Source of the DNA: Myxococcales bacterium
Lineage (GTDB): Bacteria > Myxococcota_A > Polyangia > Nannocystales > Nannocystaceae
DNA length: 64,000 nt
NCBI GenBank assembly: GCA_020633335.1
Contig: JACKDU010000007.1
Coordinates: 315,001 to 379,000 of the forward strand
Direction of reading: 5' to 3'
Each line of letters begins with the position of its first letter. Position 1 is the first letter of the stretch. The translations under genes were made by a program, and so were the position numbers. Below are positions 34,562 to 43,187 of this stretch, piece by piece. The notes beneath the pieces were generated by a model that saw only the letters and a list, made by a program, of their open reading frames with translations, did not search any database and was not told where the DNA came from.

Positions 34562-37054
34562 CTAGGCCCGACGGCGGCGGCGGAGCATCCCGGCGAAGCC
34601 GAGGCCCATCACCACGCCGAGGAGGCCGCGGGCCTTGCCCTCGGCGCTCTCGTCGACGGTGCAGCCGCAGCCCTCGTCGTCGATGCCGGTGGTGGTGGTC
34701 CCGGTCGCGCTGTCGGTCTCGGTGTCACCGGAGGTCGCGCCGGTGGCACCGGTGGCGCCGGTGGCCGCGGTGGTCGAGGCGCCGGTCATGCCGCCCGAGG
34801 AGCCACCGCCGGTGGTCTCCATGCTGCCGGTGGTGCCGGTGCCGCTGTCGGTCGCGCTGGCGGTGCCGCTCTGGTCGATGCAGGCGTTGGAGCAGTCGTC
34901 GTCGTCGACCTGGTTGCCGTCGTCGCACTCCTCGCCCGCCTGGATGAAGCCGTCACCGCAGGCCGCGAACTTGCACGCGTTGGTGCAGTCGTCCTCGTTG
35001 ACCTGGTTGCCGTCGTCGCAATCCTCGCCCTCCTGGATCTGGCCGTCACCGCAGTTCTCCAGCTTGCACATGGCCGAGCAGCCGTCGCCGTCGATGTTGT
35101 TGCCGTCGTCGCACTCCTCCGGCGGATCGGTGTTCAGATCGACGTTGCCATCACCACAGCCGGGCGGCGGCAGATCGACGCAGACGTACCACTCGTCGTT
35201 CATGTCCTTCACGCACTCCTGCGTGTCGGAGCACGTGTCGGGCTCAAGCGGGTTGCACTCGTTCTCGTCGGTGTTCGGCTCCGGGTTGACCGAGCAGTCG
35301 TTGAAGGAGCAGCACGGGTCGAACTCGATGCCCTCGAGGATCATCTTGAAGGCGTTCTCGAGCTCCATCTGGTTGCCGGCGTCGTAGTAGTCGAGCATGT
35401 TGCCCGAGCCCCAGTCGGCCATCTTGTTGAGCTGCGTCATCGCCTGCGGGGTGTCGACGCCGTCGCCGAAGCCGATGACGTAGGTGACGATCCCCTTGTT
35501 GTACATCTGGGTCAGCTCGGCCTGGACCTGGGCGTCCGTCGAGTAGCCGCTGTACTGACCGTCGGTGATCAGGATGTTGGCGTAGATCGTGCTGTTGTTC
35601 GCCGGATACGGGAAGTTCGGATCCGTCGTCGCCGTCATGTGGTAGGAGGTCTGGTTGTTCTTGATCAGCTGGAGGCCGAGGTGGGTGTAGGTACCCGAGC
35701 CCGAGCAGAACGTCTGACCGATGCACTGCGGCATGTGCGAGAGCGTGGTGTCCTCGAAGAGCGGCGGCGGGTTGCCCTCGTTGTCGCTGTTGAGGAAGGT
35801 CCAGGTGATCGGCGGGCCGCCCCACGGGTCGTTGCAGCCGTTGCCGCACGAGGTCTCGGGGTTGAGGGCCCAGTCGAAGTTGTCCTTGTGACAGGGACCG
35901 TAGTCGACCAGGATCTTCTGCTCGCCCGGGTTCGGCTGGTTGTGGCCGAAGACCGCGAGGCCGAGGTGGATGAGGTCCTCGGCGTGCTGGGTGTCGTTGA
36001 CGATGATGTCGAAGAGCGACATGTCGCCAGCGAGCGCGGCGCGGGCCTGATCCCAGCCGGTCTCGCCCATCCCGCCGGCCATCATGCCCATGTTGACGTT
36101 GAGCATCGACGACGAGGCGTCGAGGAGGACCATGAAGCGCGGGAGGCCCGGGGCGCACTGCGGCTGGACGACGTTGTTCTTGATGTCGGTGATGACGGCC
36201 TTGAGCGCGTCAGCCAGCTCCATCTGGTTGCCAGCGTTGATCGACGTGGTGCCGCCGGCGGTCGCCAGCATGTCGGCCGCGCCCTTCGCCTGGGCGTCGT
36301 TCGGGTCGCCGAAGAAGACGACGTAGGTCGGGATGTCCTGGTTGTCCCAGAGGTCGGCGGCGGTGAGCGCCGGGTTCTCGTTGGCAGGCCCGAGCTGCGT
36401 GGTGCCGTTCATGCTCGTCCACGAACCGTCGGTCATGACCATGGTCGCGTAGAAGCGCTCGCCCATGTCGCCGGGGTGATCGGCCTTGGACTGGGCGATG
36501 AGGGCCTTCGCCTTGTCGAGGGCGCCCTTGGTCCAGGTGCCGATGCCGGTCTCCTGACCGTTGATCGGCGCCGGGACGTTGTTGTCGAGGGCGTCGACCA
36601 GGGCCTGGCCGTTGCAGGGGTAGAAGCTCTTGTCGTTGCCCTGGGTGTCGTACCAGAACACGTCGAGCGCCTGACCGTCGGTGATCGGCGGGTTCGACGT
36701 GTCCATCGGGATCGTCGTGCCCATCGAGGCGCTCGGGTCATGGCCGAAGCGCATGAGCGCGAGGTGCATGTTCTCGTTGTTGAACTTCGTGGTCGCGAGG
36801 TTCTTGACCGCGTCCTCGGCCGCCTCCCACCGGGTCTGGCCCATGCCGAAGTCCTTGTTCATGGACGTCGAGTAGTCCATGACGATCATGAAGTTCGGCT
36901 TCTTGAAGGTGCACTGACCCTCCATCGGGCAGGTGTCCGGCTCGGCCTGGGCTGCCTCCTCGGTGCCGCCGACGAAGGCCATGCCAAGACCCACGAGCAG
37001 GCCCGCCTGCAGGCCGATACGCTTCCAAGAACCAATCAAATTGAGACGCTTCAT
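34562..37054 (-). CDS. Large secreted protein with two VWA domains, ECDDGN repeats and MYXO-CTERM tail
   Basis: The 830-residue protein has a signal peptide (residues 1-37) and a first VWA domain with MIDAS motif DYSTS at 60-64. A second VWA has DASSS from residue 312, and QYSGYSTD text and GIVTYVIGFGDG strands follow. Three or four Cys-rich DUF4215-type repeats come next (ECDDGNNIDGDGCSAMC, DCDDGNQVNEDDCTNAC, ECDDGNQVDDDDCSNAC). A Ser/Thr/Gly linker leads to EGCGCTVD, a helix and RRRRRA. It is probably a calcium- and metal-binding surface adhesin anchored through the MYXO-CTERM pathway. A terminator follows. Confidence 0.85.
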   Translation of the reverse strand: MKRLNLIGSWKRIGLQAGLLVGLGMAFVGGTEEAAQAEPDTCPMEGQCTFKKPNFMIVMDYSTSMNKDFGMGQTRWEAAEDAVKNLATTKFNNENMHLALMRFGHDPSASMGTTIPMDTSNPPITDGQALDVFWYDTQGNDKSFYPCNGQALVDALDNNVPAPINGQETGIGTWTKGALDKAKALIAQSKADHPGDMGERFYATMVMTDGSWTSMNGTTQLGPANENPALTAADLWDNQDIPTYVVFFGDPNDAQAKGAADMLATAGGTTSINAGNQMELADALKAVITDIKNNVVQPQCAPGLPRFMVLLDASSSMLNVNMGMMAGGMGETGWDQARAALAGDMSLFDIIVNDTQHAEDLIHLGLAVFGHNQPNPGEQKILVDYGPCHKDNFDWALNPETSCGNGCNDPWGGPPITWTFLNSDNEGNPPPLFEDTTLSHMPQCIGQTFCSGSGTYTHLGLQLIKNNQTSYHMTATTDPNFPYPANNSTIYANILITDGQYSGYSTDAQVQAELTQMYNKGIVTYVIGFGDGVDTPQAMTQLNKMADWGSGNMLDYYDAGNQMELENAFKMILEGIEFDPCCSFNDCSVNPEPNTDENECNPLEPDTCSDTQECVKDMNDEWYVCVDLPPPGCGDGNVDLNTDPPEECDDGNNIDGDGCSAMCKLENCGDGQIQEGEDCDDGNQVNEDDCTNACKFAACGDGFIQAGEECDDGNQVDDDDCSNACIDQSGTASATDSGTGTTGSMETTGGGSSGGMTGASTTAATGATGATGATSGDTETDSATGTTTTGIDDEGCGCTVDESAEGKARGLLGVVMGLGFAGMLRRRRRA

Positions 37055-37453
37055 CGCTGGTAATCCTCGTGACTAGTTGAAACTCCGCACTGCGACTTGA
37101 GCACGGTGGTCGATCCCCACGACACAGACCGGTCGCTCGGCTCTACTCAAGGTCGTTTGACCCCAAGTCCGGCCGACGTTACGCGAGATGCCTGAGGGCG
37201 TCAACAAGGGGTGCGGGGTTTGCTCCGGTGGGCCGCCGGTGATCAATACGTGTGCCAGGAGGCCCAGAAGAGGCCTGAGAGCGAACGCACAGGATGCGCG
37301 CGATCGGGGTACATGTTGGTGAAGCCCATCGCTGGCGCAGTGGGTCCAGGAGGGTTGGGTCTGGGCGCAGGCGCGCGATCGCCGGGCATGGGCGCGAAGG
37401 CCCAGGGCGTGACCATTCTCCGAGATCTTCTGGTAGTCGAGAGGCGAGCGCCG
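37055..37453. other. Divergent intergenic region between the VWA and M28 peptidase genes
   Basis: About 400 bases drive genes in opposite directions. The minus-strand gene has GAGGATTACC before its ATG. On the minus strand TTGAGT (near 37151) could be a -35 box, but no convincing -10 at standard spacing was found. On the plus strand a frame stays open into the M28 gene, but its text upstream of 37454 is not signal-peptide-like. Confidence 0.5.
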
Positions 37454-39487
37454 ATGCCCGTACACCACGACACTCCTCGAGCGCGACGCAGCGTCGCGCT
37501 GGCCCTCCTCGCCGTGCTCCTCGGCCTCAACCCGCTCGCCTGTCGGCGGGCCGAGGCGCCGCCTCAGGGCCCCGAGGCCCAGGCCTCCGAGGCCGCGGGC
37601 GCCGAGGTCCGGGCCGCCCCTGGCCTGGCGATCGACGCGGCCCGGATGATCGCCGACATCCAGCACCTCGCGGCCGATGAGCTCCGCGGGCGCTTCACCC
37701 TGAGCCCCGAGCTCGAGGTCAGCGCCCGCTGGATCGGCGAGCGCTACCGCAGCCTCGGCCTCGAGAGCTACGGCGGCGACTTCTCGGCGCCCTTTGCGAT
37801 GACCACCGGTGTCAAGATGCGGGGCCCGGCGACCCTGGCGATGGTCGATCGCAAGGGCAAGGCCCGCCCCGTCGACGCGAACGCCTTTCAGCCGGCCGCG
37901 ATCAGCGGCTCGGCGAGCGCGCGCGGGTCCGCGGTCTTCGTCGGCTACGGCGTCGAGGCCCCCGAGATCGCCGGCGAAGACCCCAAGGGGCCGCCGGCCG
38001 TCCCCGGCTACGACGATCTCGCCGGCGTCGATCTCCAGGGCAAGGTCGCGGTGATCCTCCTCGAGGCCCCCAACCGGCCGAGCCTGCGGGCGCTCTTCAG
38101 CCGCCTCCAGCGCGAGCAGGAGGCCTTTGAGGCGGCGATCGGCGGGCTCCGAGAGCGGGAGGACATCGCCGGGATCCGCAAGCTCCACGGTGAGATCCGC
38201 GGGCGCCTCGTCGGCCTCCTCCGGCCCTTCATGCCGGGGGCCAAGCTCGACGACCTCTGGCCGCTGCCGGAGGACCCCCTCGCGCTGAGGCTCGAGCTCC
38301 AGGAGCTCCTCGGGGTGCTGATGCGGGAGGCCGCCCGACTCAAGGGCCCGCGCTTTGACATGAACGCCGGTCGCCTGCGCTCGAAGGTCGATCGCCTGGT
38401 CGCCGCCGGGGCGGTCGGGGTGGTCGTGGTCCGGGGACCCCGCTCCTTCCTCGACGAGGGCGAGCGCGCGGCCGATGAATTCGAAGACCTGGCGACCAGC
38501 CGCCCGGGCGACGGCGAGGCGCTCAAGGTCCCGGTGATCCAGATCAAGTGGCGCGAGGCGGATCGCCTCCTGCGGGTCAAGGGCAAGAAGATCTCGGCGC
38601 TCCAGGCCGAGATCGACCGCGACCTGAGGCCGCGCTCCGGGGCGATCGACGGCGGCGAGATCGAGCTGAGCGCCGCGCTCGAGCCGATCACCACGTCGAT
38701 CCCCAACGTCGTCGCCGTCCTCCCGGGGAGCGACCTCGCCGACGAGATCATCCTCCTCGGCGCCCACTACGACCACATCGGCGCCGACGACGGGGTCGGC
38801 GAGTGCCAGGCGGCGCGCGACGGCGCGGGCGAGCGCGACGCGATCTGCAACGGCGCCGACGACAACGCGAGCGGGACGGCGATGCTCCTCGAGGTCGCCC
38901 GCGCCTGGGTCGCGCGCGGGGTGAAGCCGCGGCGGACGCTGGTCTTCGCCCACTTCGCCGGCGAGGAGCTCGGCCTCCGGGGCTCGGCCGCGATGGCCGC
39001 GGAGCCGCCCTTCCCGATCGGCCAGGTGAAGGCGATGATCAACCTCGACATGGTCGGCCGCCTCGGGCCCCGCGGGCTCGCGGTCGGCGGGCTCGGCTCG
39101 AGCGACGCCTGGATGCCGATCCTCGACGAGATCGGCGCCAAGGGGCTCAGCGTCCTCTACGAGTCGAGCGTCGCCACCCGCTCCGATCACGCGAGCTTCT
39201 ACCGCAAGAAGATCCCGGTGCTCTTCTTCTTCACCGGGGTCCACAGCGACTACCACCGCCCCGGCGATCACGCCGACAAGATCAACGCCGACGGGATGCA
39301 GACGATCGGCGAGATGGTCGGCGAGGTCACCCTCGCGCTCGCCGACGGCCGCGAGATCGCCTACCGCGAGCCGGCCCAGGGCGACGGCCTCAGCCGCGGC
39401 CTGCCGGGGAGCGACCCGGCGACCGTGGTCAAGAAGGTCAAGGCGCGGCGGTCGGCGGGCGACGCGGGGGACGAAGCCGCCGAGTGA
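37454..39487 (+). CDS. M28-family metallopeptidase lipoprotein with PA-like insert
   Basis: The signal peptide SVALALLAVLLGLNPLAC ends in a lipobox Cys. The 677-residue protein has the M28 zinc ligands in order: ILLGAHYDHIG, GADDNASGTAMLLEVARA, FAHFAGEELGLRGS, MINLDMVGR and the final His in SDYHRPGDHADKIN. The region between residues 120 and 400 holds a PA-domain-like text (GSAVFVGYGVEAPEIAGEDP... YDDLAGVDLQGKVAVILLEAPNRP) with a long helical insertion. It is expected to be a di-zinc aminopeptidase at the cell envelope. The ATG was chosen as the start of the signal peptide. Confidence 0.9.
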   Translation: MPVHHDTPRARRSVALALLAVLLGLNPLACRRAEAPPQGPEAQASEAAGAEVRAAPGLAIDAARMIADIQHLAADELRGRFTLSPELEVSARWIGERYRSLGLESYGGDFSAPFAMTTGVKMRGPATLAMVDRKGKARPVDANAFQPAAISGSASARGSAVFVGYGVEAPEIAGEDPKGPPAVPGYDDLAGVDLQGKVAVILLEAPNRPSLRALFSRLQREQEAFEAAIGGLREREDIAGIRKLHGEIRGRLVGLLRPFMPGAKLDDLWPLPEDPLALRLELQELLGVLMREAARLKGPRFDMNAGRLRSKVDRLVAAGAVGVVVVRGPRSFLDEGERAADEFEDLATSRPGDGEALKVPVIQIKWREADRLLRVKGKKISALQAEIDRDLRPRSGAIDGGEIELSAALEPITTSIPNVVAVLPGSDLADEIILLGAHYDHIGADDGVGECQAARDGAGERDAICNGADDNASGTAMLLEVARAWVARGVKPRRTLVFAHFAGEELGLRGSAAMAAEPPFPIGQVKAMINLDMVGRLGPRGLAVGGLGSSDAWMPILDEIGAKGLSVLYESSVATRSDHASFYRKKIPVLFFFTGVHSDYHRPGDHADKINADGMQTIGEMVGEVTLALADGREIAYREPAQGDGLSRGLPGSDPATVVKKVKARRSAGDAGDEAAE

Positions 39488-39548
39488 GCGCGTCTGCGCG
39501 GTGTGCGCAATTGCGCTCAGGCCCGGGGTTTTCGGGTACAAGGGCGCG

Positions 39549-41174
39549 GTGAGCAGGCGAGCGAGCGCGCGCGATCCCCTGGCCGTCGTCGAGGTCGACG
39601 TCCACCCGGACACCCTCGGTGACCCCGAGGAGCTCCGGCGGATCTGCGCGCGCGCGGCCGGGATCCCGCTCGCCGAGGCGCGGGCGCTCGAGCTCCGCCG
39701 ACGCTCGATCGACGCCCGCCGCGGGCGGGTGCGGATCCACGTCGAGGCCGCGCTCCTCAGCCACCTGGCGACCCGCGAGGCGCCGGCTCCCCGGGCGCTG
39801 CGGAGCGCCGGCGGGGCGCCGCGGGCGGTGATCGTCGGCGCCGGCCCGGCCGGGCTCTTCGCCGCCTGGGGGCTCGCGCTCGCCGGCGTGCGCTCGCTGA
39901 TCCTCGAGCGCGGCAAGGCGGTGCGGCCCAGGCGGGCCGACCTCGCCGCCCTCTCGCAGCGCGGTGAGCTCGACCCCGAGAGCAACTACTGCTTCGGCGA
40001 GGGCGGGGCCGGGACCTTCTCGGACGGCAAGCTCTACACCCGGGCGACCAAGCGGGGGCCGGTGCGGGCGATCCTCGAGGCGCTCGCGGCCTACGGGGCG
40101 GCCCCCGAGATCCTCGTCGACGCCCGGCCGCATATCGGCACCAACCGCCTGCCGCGGGTGATCACGGCGATGCGCGAGGACCTCGCCAGCGCCGGGGTCG
40201 AGCTCCGCTTCGGCGCCCGGGTCGACGGCCTCGTCCGGCGCGAGGGTCGGGTCGTCGGGGTCGAGCTCGCCGACGGCCAGCGGATCGACGCCGAGGCGGT
40301 GGTCCTCGCCCCCGGGCACTCGGCCCGCGACGTCTTCCGCTGGCTCCGGGCGGCCGGGGTCGAGCTCGCCTTCAAGCCCTACGCGATGGGCGTGCGGATC
40401 GAGCACGGGCAGCCGACGATCGACCGGATCCAGTACGGCGAGCTCGCCGGCCACCCGGCCCTCGGCGCCGCCTACTACCGCCTGGTCGAGCGGCCAGGCG
40501 GCGTCGGGGTCTTCTCGTTTTGTATGTGTCCCGGGGGACATATTGTGCCGGCGGCGACCGAGCCCGGGATGCAGGTGGTCAACGGGATGAGCCCGCACCA
40601 CCGGCGCGGCCGCTTCGCCAACAGCGGCTTCGTCACCGAGGTCGGCCCCGAGCTCCTCGCCCGCGCCGGCCTCGACCCCGGCGATCCGCTCGCGGGGCTC
40701 GCGTTTCAGGCGACGCTCGAGGCCCGGGCCTACGAGGCCGGCGGCGGGGCCTTCGTCGCCCCCGGCCAGACCCTCCGCGACCTGGCCGCCGGGACATTGT
40801 CGCGCGAGCTGCCGCCGACCAGCTACCACCGCGGGCTCGCGCCGGCCCGCCTCGACCTCCTCCTCGGCGAGCTCGGGCCGCCGATCCAGGCGGCGCTGAC
40901 GATCCTCGGCCGGCGCATGCCCGGCTTCGTCAGCGATCAGGCGGTCGCGGTCGGCGTCGAGAGCCGGACCTCGTCGCCGGTGCGGATCGTCCGCGACCCC
41001 GCGACCCTCGCGGCGGTCCGCACCCCCGGGCTCTACCCGAGCGGCGAGGGGGCGGGCTTCGCCGGCGGGATCGTCTCGGCGGCGGTCGACGGGCTCCGGG
41101 TCGCCGCGGCGATCGCCCGCGAGCTCGGCGCCGAGACCGGGTGGTGGGACGCGCTCGCGGCCGACGAGGGCTGA
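39549..41174 (+). CDS. NAD(P)/FAD-dependent dehydrogenase (COG2509-type)
   Basis: The 541-residue flavoprotein begins with an about 90-residue ferredoxin-like domain. AVIVGAGPAGLFAAWGLALAGVRSLILERG, the Rossmann dinucleotide motif, follows. Then come SNYCFGEGGAGTFSDGKLYTR, VVLAPGHSARDVF, FSFCMCPGGHIVPAATEPGMQVVNGMS and YPSGEGAGFAGGIVSAAVDGLR. These blocks are characteristic of the uncharacterised FAD-dependent dehydrogenase family COG2509, whose reaction is unknown. The start is GTG; a weak TACAAG box lies 6 nt upstream. It ends 8 bases before the convergent FG-GAP gene stop. Confidence 0.9.
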   Translation: MSRRASARDPLAVVEVDVHPDTLGDPEELRRICARAAGIPLAEARALELRRRSIDARRGRVRIHVEAALLSHLATREAPAPRALRSAGGAPRAVIVGAGPAGLFAAWGLALAGVRSLILERGKAVRPRRADLAALSQRGELDPESNYCFGEGGAGTFSDGKLYTRATKRGPVRAILEALAAYGAAPEILVDARPHIGTNRLPRVITAMREDLASAGVELRFGARVDGLVRREGRVVGVELADGQRIDAEAVVLAPGHSARDVFRWLRAAGVELAFKPYAMGVRIEHGQPTIDRIQYGELAGHPALGAAYYRLVERPGGVGVFSFCMCPGGHIVPAATEPGMQVVNGMSPHHRRGRFANSGFVTEVGPELLARAGLDPGDPLAGLAFQATLEARAYEAGGGAFVAPGQTLRDLAAGTLSRELPPTSYHRGLAPARLDLLLGELGPPIQAALTILGRRMPGFVSDQAVAVGVESRTSSPVRIVRDPATLAAVRTPGLYPSGEGAGFAGGIVSAAVDGLRVAAAIARELGAETGWWDALAADEG

Positions 41175-41182
41175 GCGAGCGC

Positions 41183-43078
41183 TCAGTTGCCTTCGAGCGG
41201 CGGGCCGAAGCCGTAGATCATGTAGGCGCGGCCGGTCGAGTCGCCGTTCGGCGAGGCGTGCGACGAGCCGATCAGGAGGTCGACGATCTTGTCGCCGTTG
41301 AAGTCGCCGACGGCCGCGCCCGACGAGCCGGCGCGGCCCTCCTCGTACTCGCCGTCGATCGCGAAGCCGCCGATCCCCTTGGCGACGTCGGAGAGCTCGA
41401 TGGTCCCGCCCTCGGAGCGGCCGAAGACGACGTAGACCCGGCCCGCGCCGAGGAGGCCGAGGTCGGCGAAGGGGGCGGCGAGGATCAGCTCGCCGAGGCC
41501 GTCGCCGTCGAGGTCGCCGGCGCCCTGGAGGGTGAGGCCGGCGAGGCCGAAGATCTGGGGCTCGCCGTGGAGGACGAGGCCGCCGCCGCTCTGGGCGAGG
41601 GCCTTGAGGTCGACCTCGCCGCTGAGGCCGGGGCCGCCGTAGACGACGTAGACCTCGCCCTCGCGGAAGTTGTCGACGATCTTCGCCTCGGGGGCGCCGA
41701 GCGCCAGGTCGTCGATCCCGTCGCCGTTGACGTCGCCGATCCCGCTCGCGCTCCAGCCGAGCTGGGTCGAGCGGCCGTCGTCGATCGTGAAGGTCGCCGC
41801 CGGCGAGGCCGAGCCCCCGCCCTGACCGTGGACGAGGAAGGTCTTGCCGGCGTAGTCGGCGTCGCCGACGGTCGCGAAGGGGGCGCCGACGAGGACGTCG
41901 ATCCGGCCGTCGCCGTTGACGTCGCCGGCGAAGCCGACCCCGGCGCCGGCGAACTCGCCCGCGGCCTCGCCGTCGATCTTGAAGCCGCCGCTGCCCGCGG
42001 CGACGTCGGCGAGCTCGACCGCCCCGCCGCCGCCCTTGCCGAAGACCACCCAGGCGCGGCCGCGGTCGTCGTCGATCACCGAGAAGTTCGGCGCGCCGAC
42101 GATGATGTCGTCGAGCCCGTCGCCGTTGACGTCGCCGCCGCCGGCGACCGCGTAGCCGGCCCGGCTCCCGGGGTCCTCGCCGTTGATCACGAAGCCGCCG
42201 TTGCCGGAGGCGATCTCGCCGAGGTTGAGGGTCGAGCCGAAGTTGGCGCGCCCGAAGACGACGAAGCAGCGGCCGCTGTCGTCGTCGGCGTTGTTGGTCA
42301 GGTCGATCCGCGGGCCGCAGATCACGAAGTCGTCGAGGCCGTCGCCGTTGACGTCGCCCGCGCCCGCGGCCGAGGCCGCCAGGCGGTCGTCGTCCTCCTG
42401 GCCGTTGATCACGAAGCCGTGGTCGCCGGCGGCGATCTTGTCGGCGCTCACCCCCGAGGGCGACTCGTGGCCGAGGAGGACGTAGGCCCGGCCGTTGTTG
42501 GTGAGGCCCTGGTTGATCATCGGTGAGCCGACGAGCGCGTCGTCGATGTCGTCGCCGTTGATGTCGCCGAGGTGGGCGACGACCATCCCGAGCATGTCGC
42601 CGACCGCCCGCCCGTCGATCACGAAGCCGCGGTTGGAGCCGCGGATCCCGACCAGCTCGAGGGTCACCGGCAGGACCATCACGTTGACCGTGCCGGTGCT
42701 CGGCCCGAGCTGGGAGTCGACGATCGTGTAGGTGAAGGAGTCGTGCCCCCAGTAGCCCTCGAGGGGGGCGTAGGCGAAGGAGCCGTCGGTCTCGACGACC
42801 ACTGTCCCGAGCTTGCTCGAGATCGCGAGGTAGGAGTCGACCCGGGCCGCCCCCTCGTCGTTGATCAGCACCCCGTGCTCGGCGTCGATGACCAGCGTCT
42901 GGCCCTCGGCGATCGTGTAGTAGTCGTCGGCGGCGATCCCCGGATCGGGCTTCTCGGTGCCGTCGTCGCCGCAGGCGGGGAGGCCGAGCCCGAGGGTGAC
43001 GATGGCGGCGGCGCCGAGCTTGCTCACGGCGGATCGCGGGCGAGAGGGGGCGACGGTCTTGCTCCGGCGGTCGAGCAT
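41183..43078 (-). CDS. FG-GAP (integrin-alpha-like) repeat lipoprotein
   Basis: The signal peptide ends in the lipobox GLPAC at about residue 36. A cadherin/Ig-like module (DDYYTIAEGQTLVIDAEHGVLIND, FAYAPLEGYWGHDSFTYTIVD) is followed by seven FG-GAP repeats. Each repeat carries a calcium-loop motif: DINGDDIDD, DVNGDGLDD (twice), DVNGDGRID, DVNGDGIDD, DLDGDGLGE and DFNGDKIVD. Seven repeats would close one seven-bladed propeller, so the lipoprotein is probably a calcium-binding surface adhesin or binding scaffold. The length is 631 residues. The start ATG gives the N-terminal basic region and signal peptide. Confidence 0.88.
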   Translation of the reverse strand: MLDRRSKTVAPSRPRSAVSKLGAAAIVTLGLGLPACGDDGTEKPDPGIAADDYYTIAEGQTLVIDAEHGVLINDEGAARVDSYLAISSKLGTVVVETDGSFAYAPLEGYWGHDSFTYTIVDSQLGPSTGTVNVMVLPVTLELVGIRGSNRGFVIDGRAVGDMLGMVVAHLGDINGDDIDDALVGSPMINQGLTNNGRAYVLLGHESPSGVSADKIAAGDHGFVINGQEDDDRLAASAAGAGDVNGDGLDDFVICGPRIDLTNNADDDSGRCFVVFGRANFGSTLNLGEIASGNGGFVINGEDPGSRAGYAVAGGGDVNGDGLDDIIVGAPNFSVIDDDRGRAWVVFGKGGGGAVELADVAAGSGGFKIDGEAAGEFAGAGVGFAGDVNGDGRIDVLVGAPFATVGDADYAGKTFLVHGQGGGSASPAATFTIDDGRSTQLGWSASGIGDVNGDGIDDLALGAPEAKIVDNFREGEVYVVYGGPGLSGEVDLKALAQSGGGLVLHGEPQIFGLAGLTLQGAGDLDGDGLGELILAAPFADLGLLGAGRVYVVFGRSEGGTIELSDVAKGIGGFAIDGEYEEGRAGSSGAAVGDFNGDKIVDLLIGSSHASPNGDSTGRAYMIYGFGPPLEGN

Positions 43079-43187
43079 CGGCGTTCAGTGGGTCTATCAC
43101 GGCCGTGGGCTGGGGCGATGCCCCCGTAAAGTTTGCCGCTGCTCGCGCGCGCCCCTGCACCATGTGCCTGGATGATCCGCCAGCGGC

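Noticed and set aside
34406..37063. 885-codon open frame on the plus strand antisense to the VWA gene
   Set aside because: Low-complexity Val/Gly/Arg/Leu text without motifs. The minus-strand frame has a signal peptide, MIDAS motifs and Cys repeats. Long antisense frames are expected at this GC content.
37073..39985. 970-codon minus-strand frame opposite the M28 peptidase
   Set aside because: The plus strand encodes all M28 zinc ligands in order. The minus frame has no recognisable domain.
40520..40545. TGTCCCGGGGGACA dyad as an operator
   Set aside because: It lies within the flavoprotein gene where the codons encode the conserved family motif CMCPGGHIV, so coding constraint is sufficient. 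It is kept only as a member of the dyad list.
39438..43163. 1241-codon minus-strand frame spanning the flavoprotein and FG-GAP genes
   Set aside because: It is Arg/Pro/Gly-rich text in the wrong frame of two recognisable genes.
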